A stretch of 64,000 nt of DNA from Ceratothoa steindachneri (lineage: Eukaryota; Arthropoda; Malacostraca; Isopoda; Cymothoidae), in assembly GCA_963969495.1 (NCBI GenBank), contig OZ018318.1, forward strand, positions 100,245,141 to 100,309,140, given 5' to 3'. A program made the translations under genes and the position numbers. Of the stretch, positions 46,241-57,617 are shown piece by piece (position 1 is the first letter of the stretch; each line of letters starts with the position of its first letter). The notes beneath the pieces were generated by a model, which saw nothing but the letters and a program-made list of their open reading frames with translations, was not told where the DNA came from and ran no database searches.

Positions 46241-49200
46241 GCAACAAACACCCCGCAAGGCTGTTTTTTCCTAACTAAATTTATTTTAATACTTTACTTA
46301 TGATTTACTGGGTTTTAGGGTCCAGTAGCTATTTTCTCGGGCTAAAGATCAAATCTATTTTAGCTTGAACTTAGATAAAACCTTCGAATATACGAAAAAA
46401 ACCAAAAAAACATGCTATAATTTTAATATATTTTTTCTCTGAACTTCGCCATTTGTCATTGTCTTAAAAAAATCTCAAACATTGATAATCTTATTTATTT
46501 TAAGAAAATTTCAATTTGAATAATTAACGTAAAAAACATAGTCATTCTCAAACTTTAAAATAATCTTAAGAATTATCCCGAATTTTCCCAAGTTAAAATA
46601 TAGTGCTATGGATTAAAATTATAATATCGGACTTGTAAACGTCTTTGAGAATTTTTCAGATTATTAGGGTTATTTATGGAAATATCTGAAGCGATCGGTC
46701 ACCATTATTACTCAGCCCTGGTATTTGGAGCCTGCGTATGTTAGGCTCACCTTAAGAGTATTTGAATAATAATTCCGTCTTAGTTTGGTTAGGACTTATG
46801 TTTTTATCAAAGTTATTTCTAATATTTTTTTTATAATATCAAAAAACAAAATGGTGAAGTTCAGAAGTAAATATAAGTATCGAAATTTTGTGAATGTTTT
46901 AAAACCCAAAGAATTACAAATGGTGAAGTTCAGAAAATTTATTTTTATATATCATCTATATTTTAGCAACGTGATATTTTGAAAGGGAAAATATTTAGTT
47001 TAGAGTTCCTTTTTTAAAATTATTATAATTGGCGAAGTTCAGACAATTTATAAAAATTTAACCATGGCTACTTTTATTTAGATTTTAAATTTTAAACTTA
47101 GTAGCGAAGCGCAAGCTCCCGGCGAAGCTAATGCCTGTTTTTTTTTTAGAGAAAGTAACAGTATTCAATATTGAAGATTCTAAATAGTTTAGATACGTTT
47201 TATTTCAGGTAAAAATTTTCCCCTCTCTCCTAATTTGCGGGACGGGCTAAAAAAAATGCAAAAAAACAATAAACTAAATTGCTGCTTTCTCGTGGGTCCT
47301 AACGACGTCTTTTCTTCAGCGTGTATCCTTGGTTAGATTTATTTGGTTTTGGTTAGGTGTAGATTTGGTTTAGGCACTCACCCAGTAAATCTAACCTAGC
47401 TATTTTTTTTCTATAATATTTAAGGGTACGAACAAACACTTCAAAAGTCAATGTCAAAATGAGTAAACGTTTAAGCCTAATTAAATTGCAAATTTTAATA
47501 TTTTATAATAGGATTTCAGTGAAGCAACAGCAATTTGGTTGAAAGAATTTTTATAGCAGATTTTAAAAGGCTAAACTTTTATCAAAAATGTCTAATCTAA
47601 TTTTTCATGTTTACTCTAATACAAATATACAAATGGTAGAACACAAAAAGTGGTAGGCCATACGCTAAAGCAGCACCGAAAGAATTGTGGATGACGGCAT
47701 GGATACATACTACCTACAAAATGAGTAATCCTGATACGCATATTATAAGGGTACGAGAAATCACAGTGGCATCTTCATCGAAAGCCTCAATGCCGAGACC
47801 CATTATAATTATTGAGCGAAAAATTGTGGGAATGGTACGCGGCATTTTGAAAATAAACGTCGCATTCCGATCGAGGATCAAAACCTGCAGACATCCAGGC
47901 TCGGAAATAATATCTTTAACAAATTGTCATTTTTAATACGAAATATCTCTTTAATTAAAGTAGGGATCGCAGGTTCGACTGTCTAATGCTTATTCACTAA
48001 TCACTAGCTTGCGATAACTAAAGCTGAATTATGTTTATTTTCGAAAGGAAAAATCCCTACTTATATTTTTTCCATTTTCTTGATATGAAAATTTTTGCTG
48101 AAACTCTGGGAATAATAGATATTTCAGAGGAGAACAATTGTTTTTAATTTCACGATGACGCTTAAAGGTGAATATAATTTCATTAAAAAAAAGGTCTCAA
48201 CGAGGCAAACTCCATTAAATCTCGCTGTGGAAGTAATTCTCACTTTGCCGAAGCATTCATCAATAGGCGAGCTTAGTTAGGCCTTGCCTTTGTCGGGCTA
48301 TAATAATGCACAAACCCGGATTTTTACGGCGTCAATTTAATCAGTAATTTCGTTAGCAGGTCTTCTAAGATACCCAAATATTGTCTATTGATTCACTTGG
48401 AATCAAGTGCCATTCACTACCTGTTGACAAAGTTCTTTTCTCTGCCCTGGTCTTTTCTTTTGATGATTTCTCTCTGGTCGCCTTCGTTGTTTCGAGTCGA
48501 CGAAAACCAGGGAGTACTTGTATTTTCCTTTAAACATACTTAGCGTCCTTGTAAAATTCGGTTGACATCGCTCGAGTCCAAGTGTTAATAATCATCTTTG
48601 AAAGAAGCCCAGAATGTTGAAATTGGGCTCTTATTTGATACTTTTGGCGTTGGTCATCTTTTGACATCTGGAGCAGTGTTTCAGATCTGAAGGGTAGAAT
48701 TAAGGCCAATGTACAAAAATTGAATCCTATAGATGTGCTGGTCTATAGCCAATTATAACTTGTAAAGTTATGGCCAAAATGTTTGAGACTAATATATTTT
48801 TATTTTCTCATTCGTTTTTAAAATTTACCCGATAGGAATAATTATTCTAATCCTCCCTAACACTATATTTAGGGAACGGGATTTTTTGGCTGGGTTGAAT
48901 AATAGTAATTTTTTTTATCTTGGTTTGTATGTTCAAATTGACCAAGAGCAAATGGTGAATGAAGCTCAGAAAAAATAAATATGATTATCGAATTTTGGGG
49001 GAATTGTTTAAAGCAAAGGGGATTTCAAATAATTAATTAAGAAAAATAATTAAATTTAAGATGTGGTTGTTTTGTTTTGGTTTGGTTTTCCTATATTCGA
49101 ATCTTTTATTGAGCTTTTTTTCTAAAATAGATTTTTCATTTTAATCTTTATCAGCAGAAAATAGCTACCATCTAAAAAAAAGTAAAGAAAATAAAATATT

Positions 49201-50377
49201 AAATAAAAATTTAGATGGGAAAAAATGAGCGCTGAAGATTCTTTTTTTCTTATTTCAAAAGAATTCTTTTTTTGTTTTGTTTTGTTTTTGCCTTTAGGCC
49301 TAGAAATTATTAGAAGACAAGAGATGTTTTTTTATATTAAGTGTTTTTATCGAAGTTCTTTCTAAGAGTTTATTTATAGATCGAAAAATTAGAGCGTGTC
49401 TCTTTTTTTAATTCAGAGATTTTATTAAAGTTATTTCTAAGAGATAATTTAGAGTTTGAAAAAAACAGCCTTAAAAGTTGTTTTTTCTTTAATTTGATGC
49501 TTTTATCCAATTCATTTTTTAGAGTTACCATTCTTTCTCACCATATACTTTTTACTCACTGAATCTAAGAATGAAAAAAAGAATTATAAATCGTGACGTT
49601 CATAAAATGAATTCATGGCGGTGTTTTAGGAGGGTATTCTTTAAGATATTTACAGAAAATTTTGATAAAAAAGTGGTGACCATTGTCTTTACGGTATATA
49701 AAAAGAATTCGGCTAAGAGTTTTTCTTGAATTTAGTCCTAGAAAATAAGTATGGATATAAAAATGATAGATCAAGTAAATTATTATAGAATTATGCAATG
49801 GAAATATTTTAATTTTTTTAGACCAAAATTCAGTTGCTAGAGCAAGATAGGCCGTAGGCCAGAGACCGAAGGTCTGTCTGCGAAGCAAAAGCTGCTCCTG
49901 TAAAGAGGAGTGGCGAAGCCGCTTGTCTTGTCTTTGAATTATTCTAGGTTTATTAAAAAGGCAGCAATTCAAAAATAAGAAAAAAATCATTCGTTCGCTG
50001 AATCTAAAATCGCGCTCTGGGCCTGTTCCTGTAGCAGGGGAGTTTCACTGCCTGCAGCTTTGCTATTCGGTCAAAAGGGTAGAATGATGACTAATATGGG
50101 GTTAATGAATCAGGTTGTGTAATTATAATCTTTTTGTAAAATTGTCTGGATCTTTTTCAATTCCAAAAATGGCTTCCCGAATGGGGGGACCCTATTTAGC
50201 GTGTTACACTTGGTACCCGGAAGAGCTGCAAGTCTTCCCAGCCTGAGGGCAAATTAGGGAATCCCTCTCACTCGGTTGAATTGAACTCGTTGTTGGGGCA
50301 AGGGAATGTTGGGCGCTTTCCCCTCGCTCCCTCTTTTTCTCTACGACTATCCCCCTCAACCTTTCTTTACACTAGAA
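46241..50377. other. AT-rich non-coding region
   Basis: No convincing coding sequence. A phrase of the type ATGGTGAAGTTCAGA recurs at about 46851, 46920, 47030 (GGCGAAGTTCAGA) and 48953 (GGTGAATGAAGCTCAGA), and inverted at about 46441, suggesting a dispersed old element. GCGAAGC-containing short hairpins occur at about 47103, 47122, 49878 and 49912. A B-box-like GCAGGTTCGACTG near 47967 is isolated and does not make a tRNA. Confidence 0.4.
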
Positions 50378-50525
50378 CAGAGTTTTCCAACCTTTTTTAT
50401 CTCACGGCACACCATCAGTAGTTAAGAATATATTTAATCATATAATAATTAATGCTGATAAATGTTCATACATTATTAATTTAGGGATCAAACGTATTAT
50501 AATACGAACTTGAGTAAAAATTAAA
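50378..50525 (+). mobile_element. hAT-like 5' end, interrupted by the 5-kb transposon
   Basis: CAGAGTTTTCCAACCTTTTT followed by TATCTCACGGCACACC matches the common terminal sequence of Charlie-type hAT elements. About 148 bp later the larger TIR transposon begins. A matching 3' TIR was not found beyond 55546, so the element is either truncated or the remainder is decayed. Confidence 0.5.
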
Positions 50526-50785
50526 TAGTAGGGTGCCCAGGCACTCAGTCATTTCAAAGTGATGCAAAAGTATCGTTTTCAGTACCAATTTGAAAGAAAG
50601 GGTCTATAGAACAATTTTGGTTCCAGTGTTAAGCAGTCAGATAAAAAAAATTCAAAATGGCCGCCAAAATCCAAGATGACTGCCAATCTCCAGCTTTTTT
50701 TTTTCAATTACGCCTCAACGTTTCTACTATTGAACCTAGAATGGTGATTTTGGTCTCTATCCCTATGTTTGCATGTATGAATAAT
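50526..50785. repeat. Left terminal inverted repeat of the 5-kb transposon
   Basis: Shared blocks with the right TIR, in order: TAGTAGGGTGCCC, GTACCAATTTGAA, GGGTCTATAGAACAATT, AAGCAGTCAGATAAAAAA, AAAATGGCCGCCAAAATCCA and TATTGAACCTAGAATGGTG, ending near GGTCTCTAT. Confidence 0.9.
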
Positions 50786-50970
50786 TGAATAAAAATAAAC
50801 TAAACATGATTCGAGAATATCTTCTTACATTGAGTCCTAATTCCAAGTAAATGCTTACTTACACAATTGCTCGAAAAAACTCCTTGAACAATACATTAAA
50901 TAAGAAAATGGCTAACAAATATACCAAGACCCTTATATACATGTCAGTATTGGAAATTGTTATACTCCAG

Positions 50971-53900
50971 CTACTTTTCGCATGTGCACTTCAACTTTGT
51001 TTTCACGCATTGCAGGTAATTGAGCAAGTACACTTCACATCCAGGTGGAACACATCCTTGGCGAGGGGCAGCGTGGTCCAAATGGAAAGTAGCTTGCCGT
51101 CCTCTTCCTTTCCCCCATGGTTAGTTGGGTTGTTGACAGGCATCATGGACATGTGGGCTGTTGCCCACATGCTCTCTTAGAAGACATTCCTTTTGAGATG
51201 TTGATCCAAAGCATCACCAGTTGGGGGAATTCTCTCCACGTCCTTAGTCTTACGCGAGAACAACCTCATTCGGACGAGGTCAACACCATTGTCCTCGTTT
51301 GATTCATTTGAGTACATCCTACAGACAAAGTTTGTTGCCACTTCTTTCAACATTGGCGATGTTTGGAATGGAGTGTCGATAATAGTTGCAAATTGCTCCA
51401 TAAGGGATGGCACTTCGTGCATCAACTTGCAGCAGGATCGCTTACCCTTGAACTTGAAGGAAGAAGTACTGTCTGATCCAGTGAATACGTAGAAAAGGGC
51501 CATGGCTCTGCACGTTGTCGTGCCAAGGTTTGTGGCAAGAGTGTTCAGGGAGATAATTCTGGTTGTCTTTCCCGCTTTGAAGGAGATCCAGATTTCTGCG
51601 GCCGGATTCAGAGCATTGATGTGATGGAAATTACTCAGAAGGATTACGACAACATCTGTGTCTCCAGTATACACCATCCCAAGTGACTAAGATTGGAGGG
51701 CGTGGAGGAGATGCCTGTCCCTCGTGTTTTCCTTGTGCCTCCTTTGATCGTCAGTGCACGATACTGGTCCCAGACAATATCTACTCTTGTCGATCCCTTC
51801 AAGTCGTAGCGAACTCTTGGGCAGAATAAACTTGTCGAAATATGAATCAAAGGTTTTGCCTTGGACAGTTGTACCAGAAAGTGAGTGTATAAGTACTCCA
51901 CCGTCAATAATAATGAAGTCGTAAACAGCTGGCGCAACTAACTCCTCGTCGACAGAAATGGCGCTACTTGTACTGGCTTCCATTATATATACCAAAAAAT
52001 ATGACTTGGTACAAGAGTTCAGGGACCCTTCAGATGACAATGCAGGTGGGTATGGGGAAGATGTGTTTCTGACCTTCCCCCCTCCCCCCGCGGCTGGCTA
52101 GTACAAGAAAAGCTTGGCCAAAAAGTTCTGCATGACGTTTGAAGTGCTTCATTTTCAGCTTAATTGCTGACTTCTTATGTGTTTTCTTGTCACGGAACAA
52201 CAGTAAGTTGTTTCGCTTGTTCGGTGCTTCCAGAGGTGTGTCGTCATTTAAGTCAAGCACACTCTGTCTGAAGTTGTTGTACTGCTCTTGTCCCATAGAC
52301 TCGAATTTATGGACAGATACGGCGGCAGCAGCAGACTCACACACTTTGTTGTCTAATGTAACCAGGTCTCCACTGTGCTCCTCAAAAGGATTCCCATTGC
52401 TCAGCAACACCTCCATCAGACTTTTGGCATGGCGTAGAAATCGGTGCTGAGATGCATATCCTTCCTCATGATGAGGGAGTCCTTCCTCATGATGAGGGAG
52501 TTCTTCCTCATCATCGTTATCATTTGCACCAGTAAACTCCTCAACGACCCGGCGGATTTCTGAGACAGTCACGATCCAGCCTTCTAGCATGTCACGGTTC
52601 TCTGTGATACCAATAATGCCACCAACTCCTTTCACACCCTTGCTCGTGTGCTTGATCGATGGGTAAGGATGAAAAACGGCGATTGCTTTGAGTTATTGTC
52701 CAATGTCCCTTCTTAAACTCTTCCTGGATGCTATCTGGTAGACCTTCCAGGTCTCAGATAAAGATTGCAATCCACCTGGCGTAATTCTGGTGATCTAGAG
52801 CAAAGAACAGAGGCACAAGCTTCTGCAGGGTAGTAACCATGAATTCTAACTTTCGTTCCCGATGTGCGCGGATGAACATGAATATGATCTGTTGGTACTT
52901 GTGTACGAGTAGCCAGAATTTGAACATTGGACTCTGTTGGGAAGCAACCACAACCCACTCCTCAAGAGCCATCTCGGTTCCACTGTTTTCGTATGCTCGC
53001 TTCAGAAGGCTATCAAGTACCATAACAGTAGTTTGATGGGCATATTTTGTTCTCATTACATTGGATGCATTCGGAAAAGCTGTGGCTGCTGCTTCTGTCT
53101 TCACTTGCTAAGCCTTTTCAGGGTTTCAGGCCACCCAGCCCCACGCAGAAGATCTCTCATGGTGCTCCACAAAGCCATCTCAATGTGGAGTCCACCTAGC
53201 ATAACCACAAACTTGTCTTCTCCGTAAATGTCAATGAAGGTCCACTGCATATTTTGGCGATGCCATAGAGTGGTTGGTCCACTACCAACACAGGGACTTG
53301 GTGTGGATCGAGGTACTCAGTTGTTTTTTTCACCAGTTCCATTCCATGTCGAATCATTTCTGGAGTGGAGGCTTTTTTCATGGAAAAGTGGCAGAAGGGC
53401 TTCAATGCATTTTTCCGGTTGTCCAAAAGTATCTGATCCAGCAGCATACTAGGAAGACCATATCGTTGGAGTGTGTTGTTCTGTATCACAATCCACATAT
53501 AGGATATCATTTACTGCAGCCATCCATGCCTGTTCGTGCTGTTTCTCCTCATCGAATAAATTCTTTTACCGGAGGTTGGGTGACAAGATTTCGGCCCACA
53601 GGTGGTACAAACGTATACGAACGAGGCAGGATGGGTTCACTGCTGTGTGTTCCTGTTTTCTGTGAGTTGATTCGTAGACATTCTTGGTCCAACCCAGTTG
53701 TCTATGATGAAGGAAACTAAAGTATTGAAATACCAGTTCCATGGAAGGATGAGCTTGCAGTGCGTGAGGTGAGATTGTTATCCAGAGCTGTAACTGTGAA
53801 AATGCCCTGATAGAAATTGGTAGGACAGACTATATCAGCGTTGTTTCTTGCATGAGCTGCAATAGACTGTGCAAATCTAGATTCACTGCTGAGGACTTTC

Positions 53901-55063
53901 TTATATAACATCCTCAGAGCATACTTGTATAGTAGTTATACCAGCTTCTTGCTTCTTGTTTAGGAATGCAATTTGAGGGCCAGGAACACTGCAAGTGGAG
54001 GCTCACAATTCCAGTTCGCAGAAAGAGAAGTCATATTTGGCATGGCCAACGGACTCACAGAGAGGATCTTCCTGGAATTCTCTTGTTCTGGCGATGATTT
54101 GGGTCCTGCGAGGAGTTGACGAAAGAAATACTTTATACGTTGTGGAACAGATGATTCATCACAACCATTGGGAAATGAGCCATCAAACCTGAATGCAGTG
54201 CCGTGATCCAAAACAGTTTTACGGAGAATCGATGCTGCCATTAGTAATGTACGTGCTTCCTCATCTGGTGTTTGAGTTGATTCTGATATGACCTTTCTAG
54301 CCGTCTTCGAACAAATGATGAAAACTCGGTCTCCGATACTTTTCTCCTCTGTCAAATTCGGCGTGTCCGGTTCACAGTCTTCTGGATTCCATGTTGTTTT
54401 AATCTCTTGGTCATCATATCTGTCAGATCTTGCAATGCAAAAATTCTACGACCTCCAGTGACTTCTTCATTATAAATTGGAGCAGTTCATTTTCTATTGT
54501 GGCCTCGAGATTTTCGCTAGCTGTGTCTTGTTTACAAATCGCATCGTAACGGCGATTGAACCCTGTGTAGCTTCAATGGTGACCACATCGCCTTCGGCAA
54601 GGAGTCCCACGATACGCTTTTCTCCCAGCGCGACTGCCTTGGCATGTATCTGTTGGGTGAGTGTAATCTTCTGCAAAGAATGGTCTGCTGCATTTGTTTC
54701 ATCACCACAGAAGATACACAGATTACGATTAGCAGCTGCATGACTCCGCCGGGATCTTTTCCTTGCAGAAGGCAATCCTTCATTATGACGTTTTTTTGCA
54801 TGGTCAAGTGTTGATGCCATGTAAAGCTGACGACAAGATTTATGCTAGAATGCCCGATTCTTCTGCATGGTTTCTTCATCTGGAAGTTCTACGTCTGGGT
54901 GAGTAGCAGCACCAATTGGTCTGAACTGACTTGCGAGGCTGATGTTTTCTGTGTAGGCACCCTCTCTACGACTGGTGACTGGATTCGCAAGAGGACAAAC
55001 AAGCACTTCCTCAGTTTGCTTTTGGCACAAAATACACAAGTGCAATATCCTTGCCTCAGCCAT
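50971..55063 (-). pseudogene. Transposase-like protein with C-terminal CXC domain, decayed
   Basis: The ATG at 55063 starts MAEARILHLCILCQKQTEE. The pieces then follow in order: HKSCRQLYMAS after a TAG; CIFCGDETN (about 54700); ALQDLTDMMTKRLKQHG; ILRKTVLDHG then SVPQRIKYFFRQLLAG; NNLTSRTASSSFHGTGIS (about 53740); RSYTFVPPVGRN; VPVLVVDQPLYGIAK; FVVMLGGLHIEMALW (about 53180); LEFMVTTLQKLVPLFFALDH; FSSLPIDQAHEQGVKG then GGIIGITENRDMLEGWIV; FDSYFDKFILPKV then VDIVWDQYRA; GDTDVVVILL (51660); LFYVFTGSDSTSSF; IPPTGDALDQHLKR. The last part is WTTLPLAKDV and a CXC cluster (KCTCSITCNA, shifted CVKTKLKCTCEK) ending at TAG 50971. I recognise this block order from a repetitive, unnamed metazoan family. 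At least eight stops or shifts. Confidence 0.8.
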
Positions 55064-55075
55064 CTCAGAAACAAC

Positions 55076-55100
55076 CTGGATAAAACAAAGAAAAAAACAT
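55076..55100 (-). promoter_or_regulatory. Candidate 3' splice site before the transposase-like start
   Basis: On the minus strand a T-rich tract (TTTTTTTCTTTGTTTTATCC) leads into an AG at 55077-55076, twelve bases before the ATG at 55063. This looks like an intron acceptor, implying a 5' exon between 55100 and the right TIR. Splicing is inferred only from sequence. Confidence 0.45.
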
Positions 55101-55289
55101 ATTAAATAACTGCGGTCTGTACAAGGGGCGTCGCAAATAAAATTTAGTACCACCTGAAATATTATAAGAAAGGTATTATCTGGAAGTACAAGTGGGTATG
55201 CAAATGGAGACGTTTTTCCACCTGTGAAAAGACCAATAAAATGGTAAATAAAGAACACAGTTAGTGATCAGTTAGTAAGTTATGAATCA

Positions 55290-55546
55290 TGTATAAAAAC
55301 ATGTATAGAGACCAAAACCACCATTCTAGGTTCAATAGTACATAAGTTATGGGCGTAATGCAAAAGAAAGCTAGAAATTGGCAGCCATCTTGGATTTTGG
55401 CGGCCATTTTGTTTTGTTTTTTATCTGACTGCTTGACACTCGAACTAGAATTGTTCTATAGACCCTTACCTTCAAATTGGTAGTAAAAACAAAACTTTGC
55501 ATCAATTTGAATTTTAAAAAAAAGAAGCATCCACGGGCCCCCACTA
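55290..55546. repeat. Right terminal inverted repeat of the 5-kb transposon
   Basis: The inverse of 50526-50785, with several small indels. It ends GGGCCCCCACTA at 55546, followed by AAAAGC. Confidence 0.9.
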
Positions 55547-56540
55547 AAAAGCTTTGTGTTATGATAGTTATAAGTAGTGATGAGTATAGCTGCCTTACAA
55601 GCTTTTATTGTAATGAGAGAACTGAGAAGTAAGGTATATTCAAACTGCTCTTTTTTATAGGGTTTAATAAACTATATTTACAATACATCTAGAAAAGAAA
55701 CCAAACAAAATATTAGTAATATGAATACATATGAACAAATATATATGAGGAAGGGGGAACATATTTTAACAGTCACTCCCACCAAAAGGAATTCATTCCT
55801 TTTTAAAATTACAAAATATACAATACACTAGATAAAGAAATTTAAAATAGAGATCGAAAAGATTACAAATCTAAACGACATACAGGTTTATGTGCATGTA
55901 AAAATCTTCTAGGGCCAGGCAACTGTATTGTCGTAACTATTCACACTGTTATCAGCATCATGAACATCATCTTCTTGTATCTGGATAATTTTTTCTTGCT
56001 CATTTCCCAATATCTTCTCGTTGGATTGAGGAAAGTTAGTAGTTGTAGATGAAAAACTGGAATGGGGAGCTAGATTGGAAAGCACACCTGGACTTTGTGA
56101 TTCTGAATCATTAGGTGGAATATTCCTAGGACATCAGCATCATTAATGTAGAGGGATCCGTTAAAATAGTAGTATTTCCCCACCTCCTAAGATATTACTT
56201 CGGGAGAGAAAGCGAACCGTTACTCTCCCCCTTCCCCCGTCCTCCGACTTCACCCTTTTGGGACTTGCCGTCAGGTCACTGAGAAATTCACACCGAGGCA
56301 TGACGCTGAAATTTAAGGCTACCTCCCCGCCGTCTTAATCTCTCCCCCCCCCCCCCCCCGAAGCCCGGTTGCCTTGAACAGCTTTAATGGCTCCAGCCGC
56401 TGGTCGTCCCATCTGACCCGCTGATCCCTGCCTCTTACACTTTCCCGCAAGGATATGTTCATTTGTCACGGCCGATAACGAGGGTTTGAGAAGGCCCCTC
56501 TCTCTCCCTGTTTTGGAGAACTCTGGGTATATATGCACCC
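55547..56540. other. Non-coding stretch between the 5-kb transposon and the Gypsy element
   Basis: AT-rich to about 56150, then GC-richer with a long C run (56343-56360). No protein motif is seen. The last part may belong to the Gypsy LTR or leader. Confidence 0.4.
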
Positions 56541-56750
56541 TCCCAAGGACTACCGACAGATTTGGTTAGACGACACTTCCCTGAAAAGAGTTCGATTCAA
56601 CGACGCTCTCGCCCGAGAAGTGTTTAGTGACGGTCGCAGGCCACGGAAGAGCTGGACATCACACTCGTATCTTCGGGTCAGGGAGAAGATTCTCGTGAGG
56701 CAACGTCAGCCTTTCTCAACCGCCTTCGGATCAAGGATTGGAGAAGCCAT

Positions 56751-57005
56751 CCTTCGAAGTTCTTCTTGTGACTTTTTGAGGACAAGAGGCCCGATAGCTC
56801 GCTCAATCCGAGTTTGGAGAAGTCATCTCCTCCCCCCCCCTTCGAAGTTCGACCGGTGACCTCTTGAGGACAAGAGGCCTGATAGCTCACTCGATCCGAG
56901 TTTAGAGAAGTCACCTCCCCCCTTCGAAGTTCGTCCGGTGACCTCTTGAGGACAAGAGGCCCGCATCTTGCAAAACCCAAGTTTGGAGAAAGTAGCACCA
57001 CCCTC
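56751..57005. repeat. 82-88 bp tandem repeat, three units
   Basis: Units starting TTCGAAGTTC at about 56753, 56841 and 56923 share TGACCTCTTGAGGACAAGAG, GCCCGATAGCTC and GAGTTTGGAGAAG. Units two and three differ by a few bases and a C-run length change. Confidence 0.88.
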
Positions 57006-57190
57006 TGCGGGTTTTCGGCTACACCCGTGAGTAATCAAGTTCACCAAGACCTTCCCTCAAGTTCGCCCCGCTTTACTCTCGAGGTACAAAGGAACTAAAT
57101 CGCTCACTACCCTAAATCTGCCATTATAACCACTTAATAACCCTGGTTATCCAATTAGTATTCGGAACCTAATTCCGTCTTATTCATGTA

Positions 57191-57191
<1 letters not shown>

Positions 57192-57267
<76 letters not shown>
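57192..57267. repeat. (TA)n microsatellite
   Basis: About 76 bp of TA dinucleotide in the Gypsy leader region. Confidence 0.97.
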
Positions 57268-57269
<2 letters not shown>

Positions 57270-57617
57270 ATATTTATTTTTTGCCTTTTATTTAGCGTGT
57301 ATTAAAATCTATTTTTGTCGTTGTGTTTGGAATATTCCTTGGTGAGCTATCTATTCAAATCGCACTCTTAGAACAATAACAGTTGTTGCCTTGCTTAGCC
57401 CACTTTAGAGTCCGTGTGCGTAGTAACCTCTATTTTTTTGTGTCGTGAGTCAGATTCCCTCGTTAGTTAGTTAGTTATTTTTGTGTGATTCCGCCTGATT
57501 TTTACTAGGAATTTTTAATAATTTTGTCGTTAGTAGAATTTATATTTATTTTGGGGTAAAGCTTCAATAGCTCTGGTAGCTTTTTCGTGTGCAAAGGTCG
57601 AAAGTAGCATATCCGGG

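Larger units (their letters stand above)
50526..55546 (-). mobile_element. 5.02-kb DNA transposon with ~257-bp TIRs, possibly Academ-type
   Basis: Two long inverted repeats bound a single minus-strand gene remnant. The outermost bases are TAGTAGGGTGCCC on the left and, read inverted, TAGTGGGGGCCC on the right. The flanks AAA/AAA would allow a 3-bp target duplication, or TAAA/AAAA a 4-bp one with one mismatch, but the flanks are A-rich and this is weak. The TIRs are roughly 80-85% alike by eye and contain a GC-rich hairpin-like stretch (AATGGCCGCCAAAATCCAAG). The gene has a nuclease-like DTD block and a C-terminal cysteine cluster. Academ transposons are described with 3-4 bp duplications, an XPG-like nuclease region and a Cys-rich finger, so this is my preferred but unproven assignment. 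Confidence 0.8.
56541..57617 (+). other. Gypsy 5' leader or LTR candidate
   Basis: The region directly upstream of the gag start holds three imperfect 82-88 bp direct repeats and a (TA)n tract, but no coding motif. A 5' LTR of the Gypsy element should lie here. The 3' LTR is missing because LINE D3 replaces the end, so the LTR cannot be defined by comparison. Confidence 0.35.

Noticed and set aside
46084..46278. 64-codon frame as a gene
   Set aside because: It coincides with a conserved RTE-type 3' UTR fragment, which explains the conservation without coding.
47950..47990. tRNA gene from a GGTTCGA-type B box
   Set aside because: No A box, acceptor stem or anticodon arm at the right spacing.
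56343..56360. Long C run as a functional element
   Set aside because: Homopolymer, probably polymorphic or a sequencing artefact; several similar C/G runs occur in the window.
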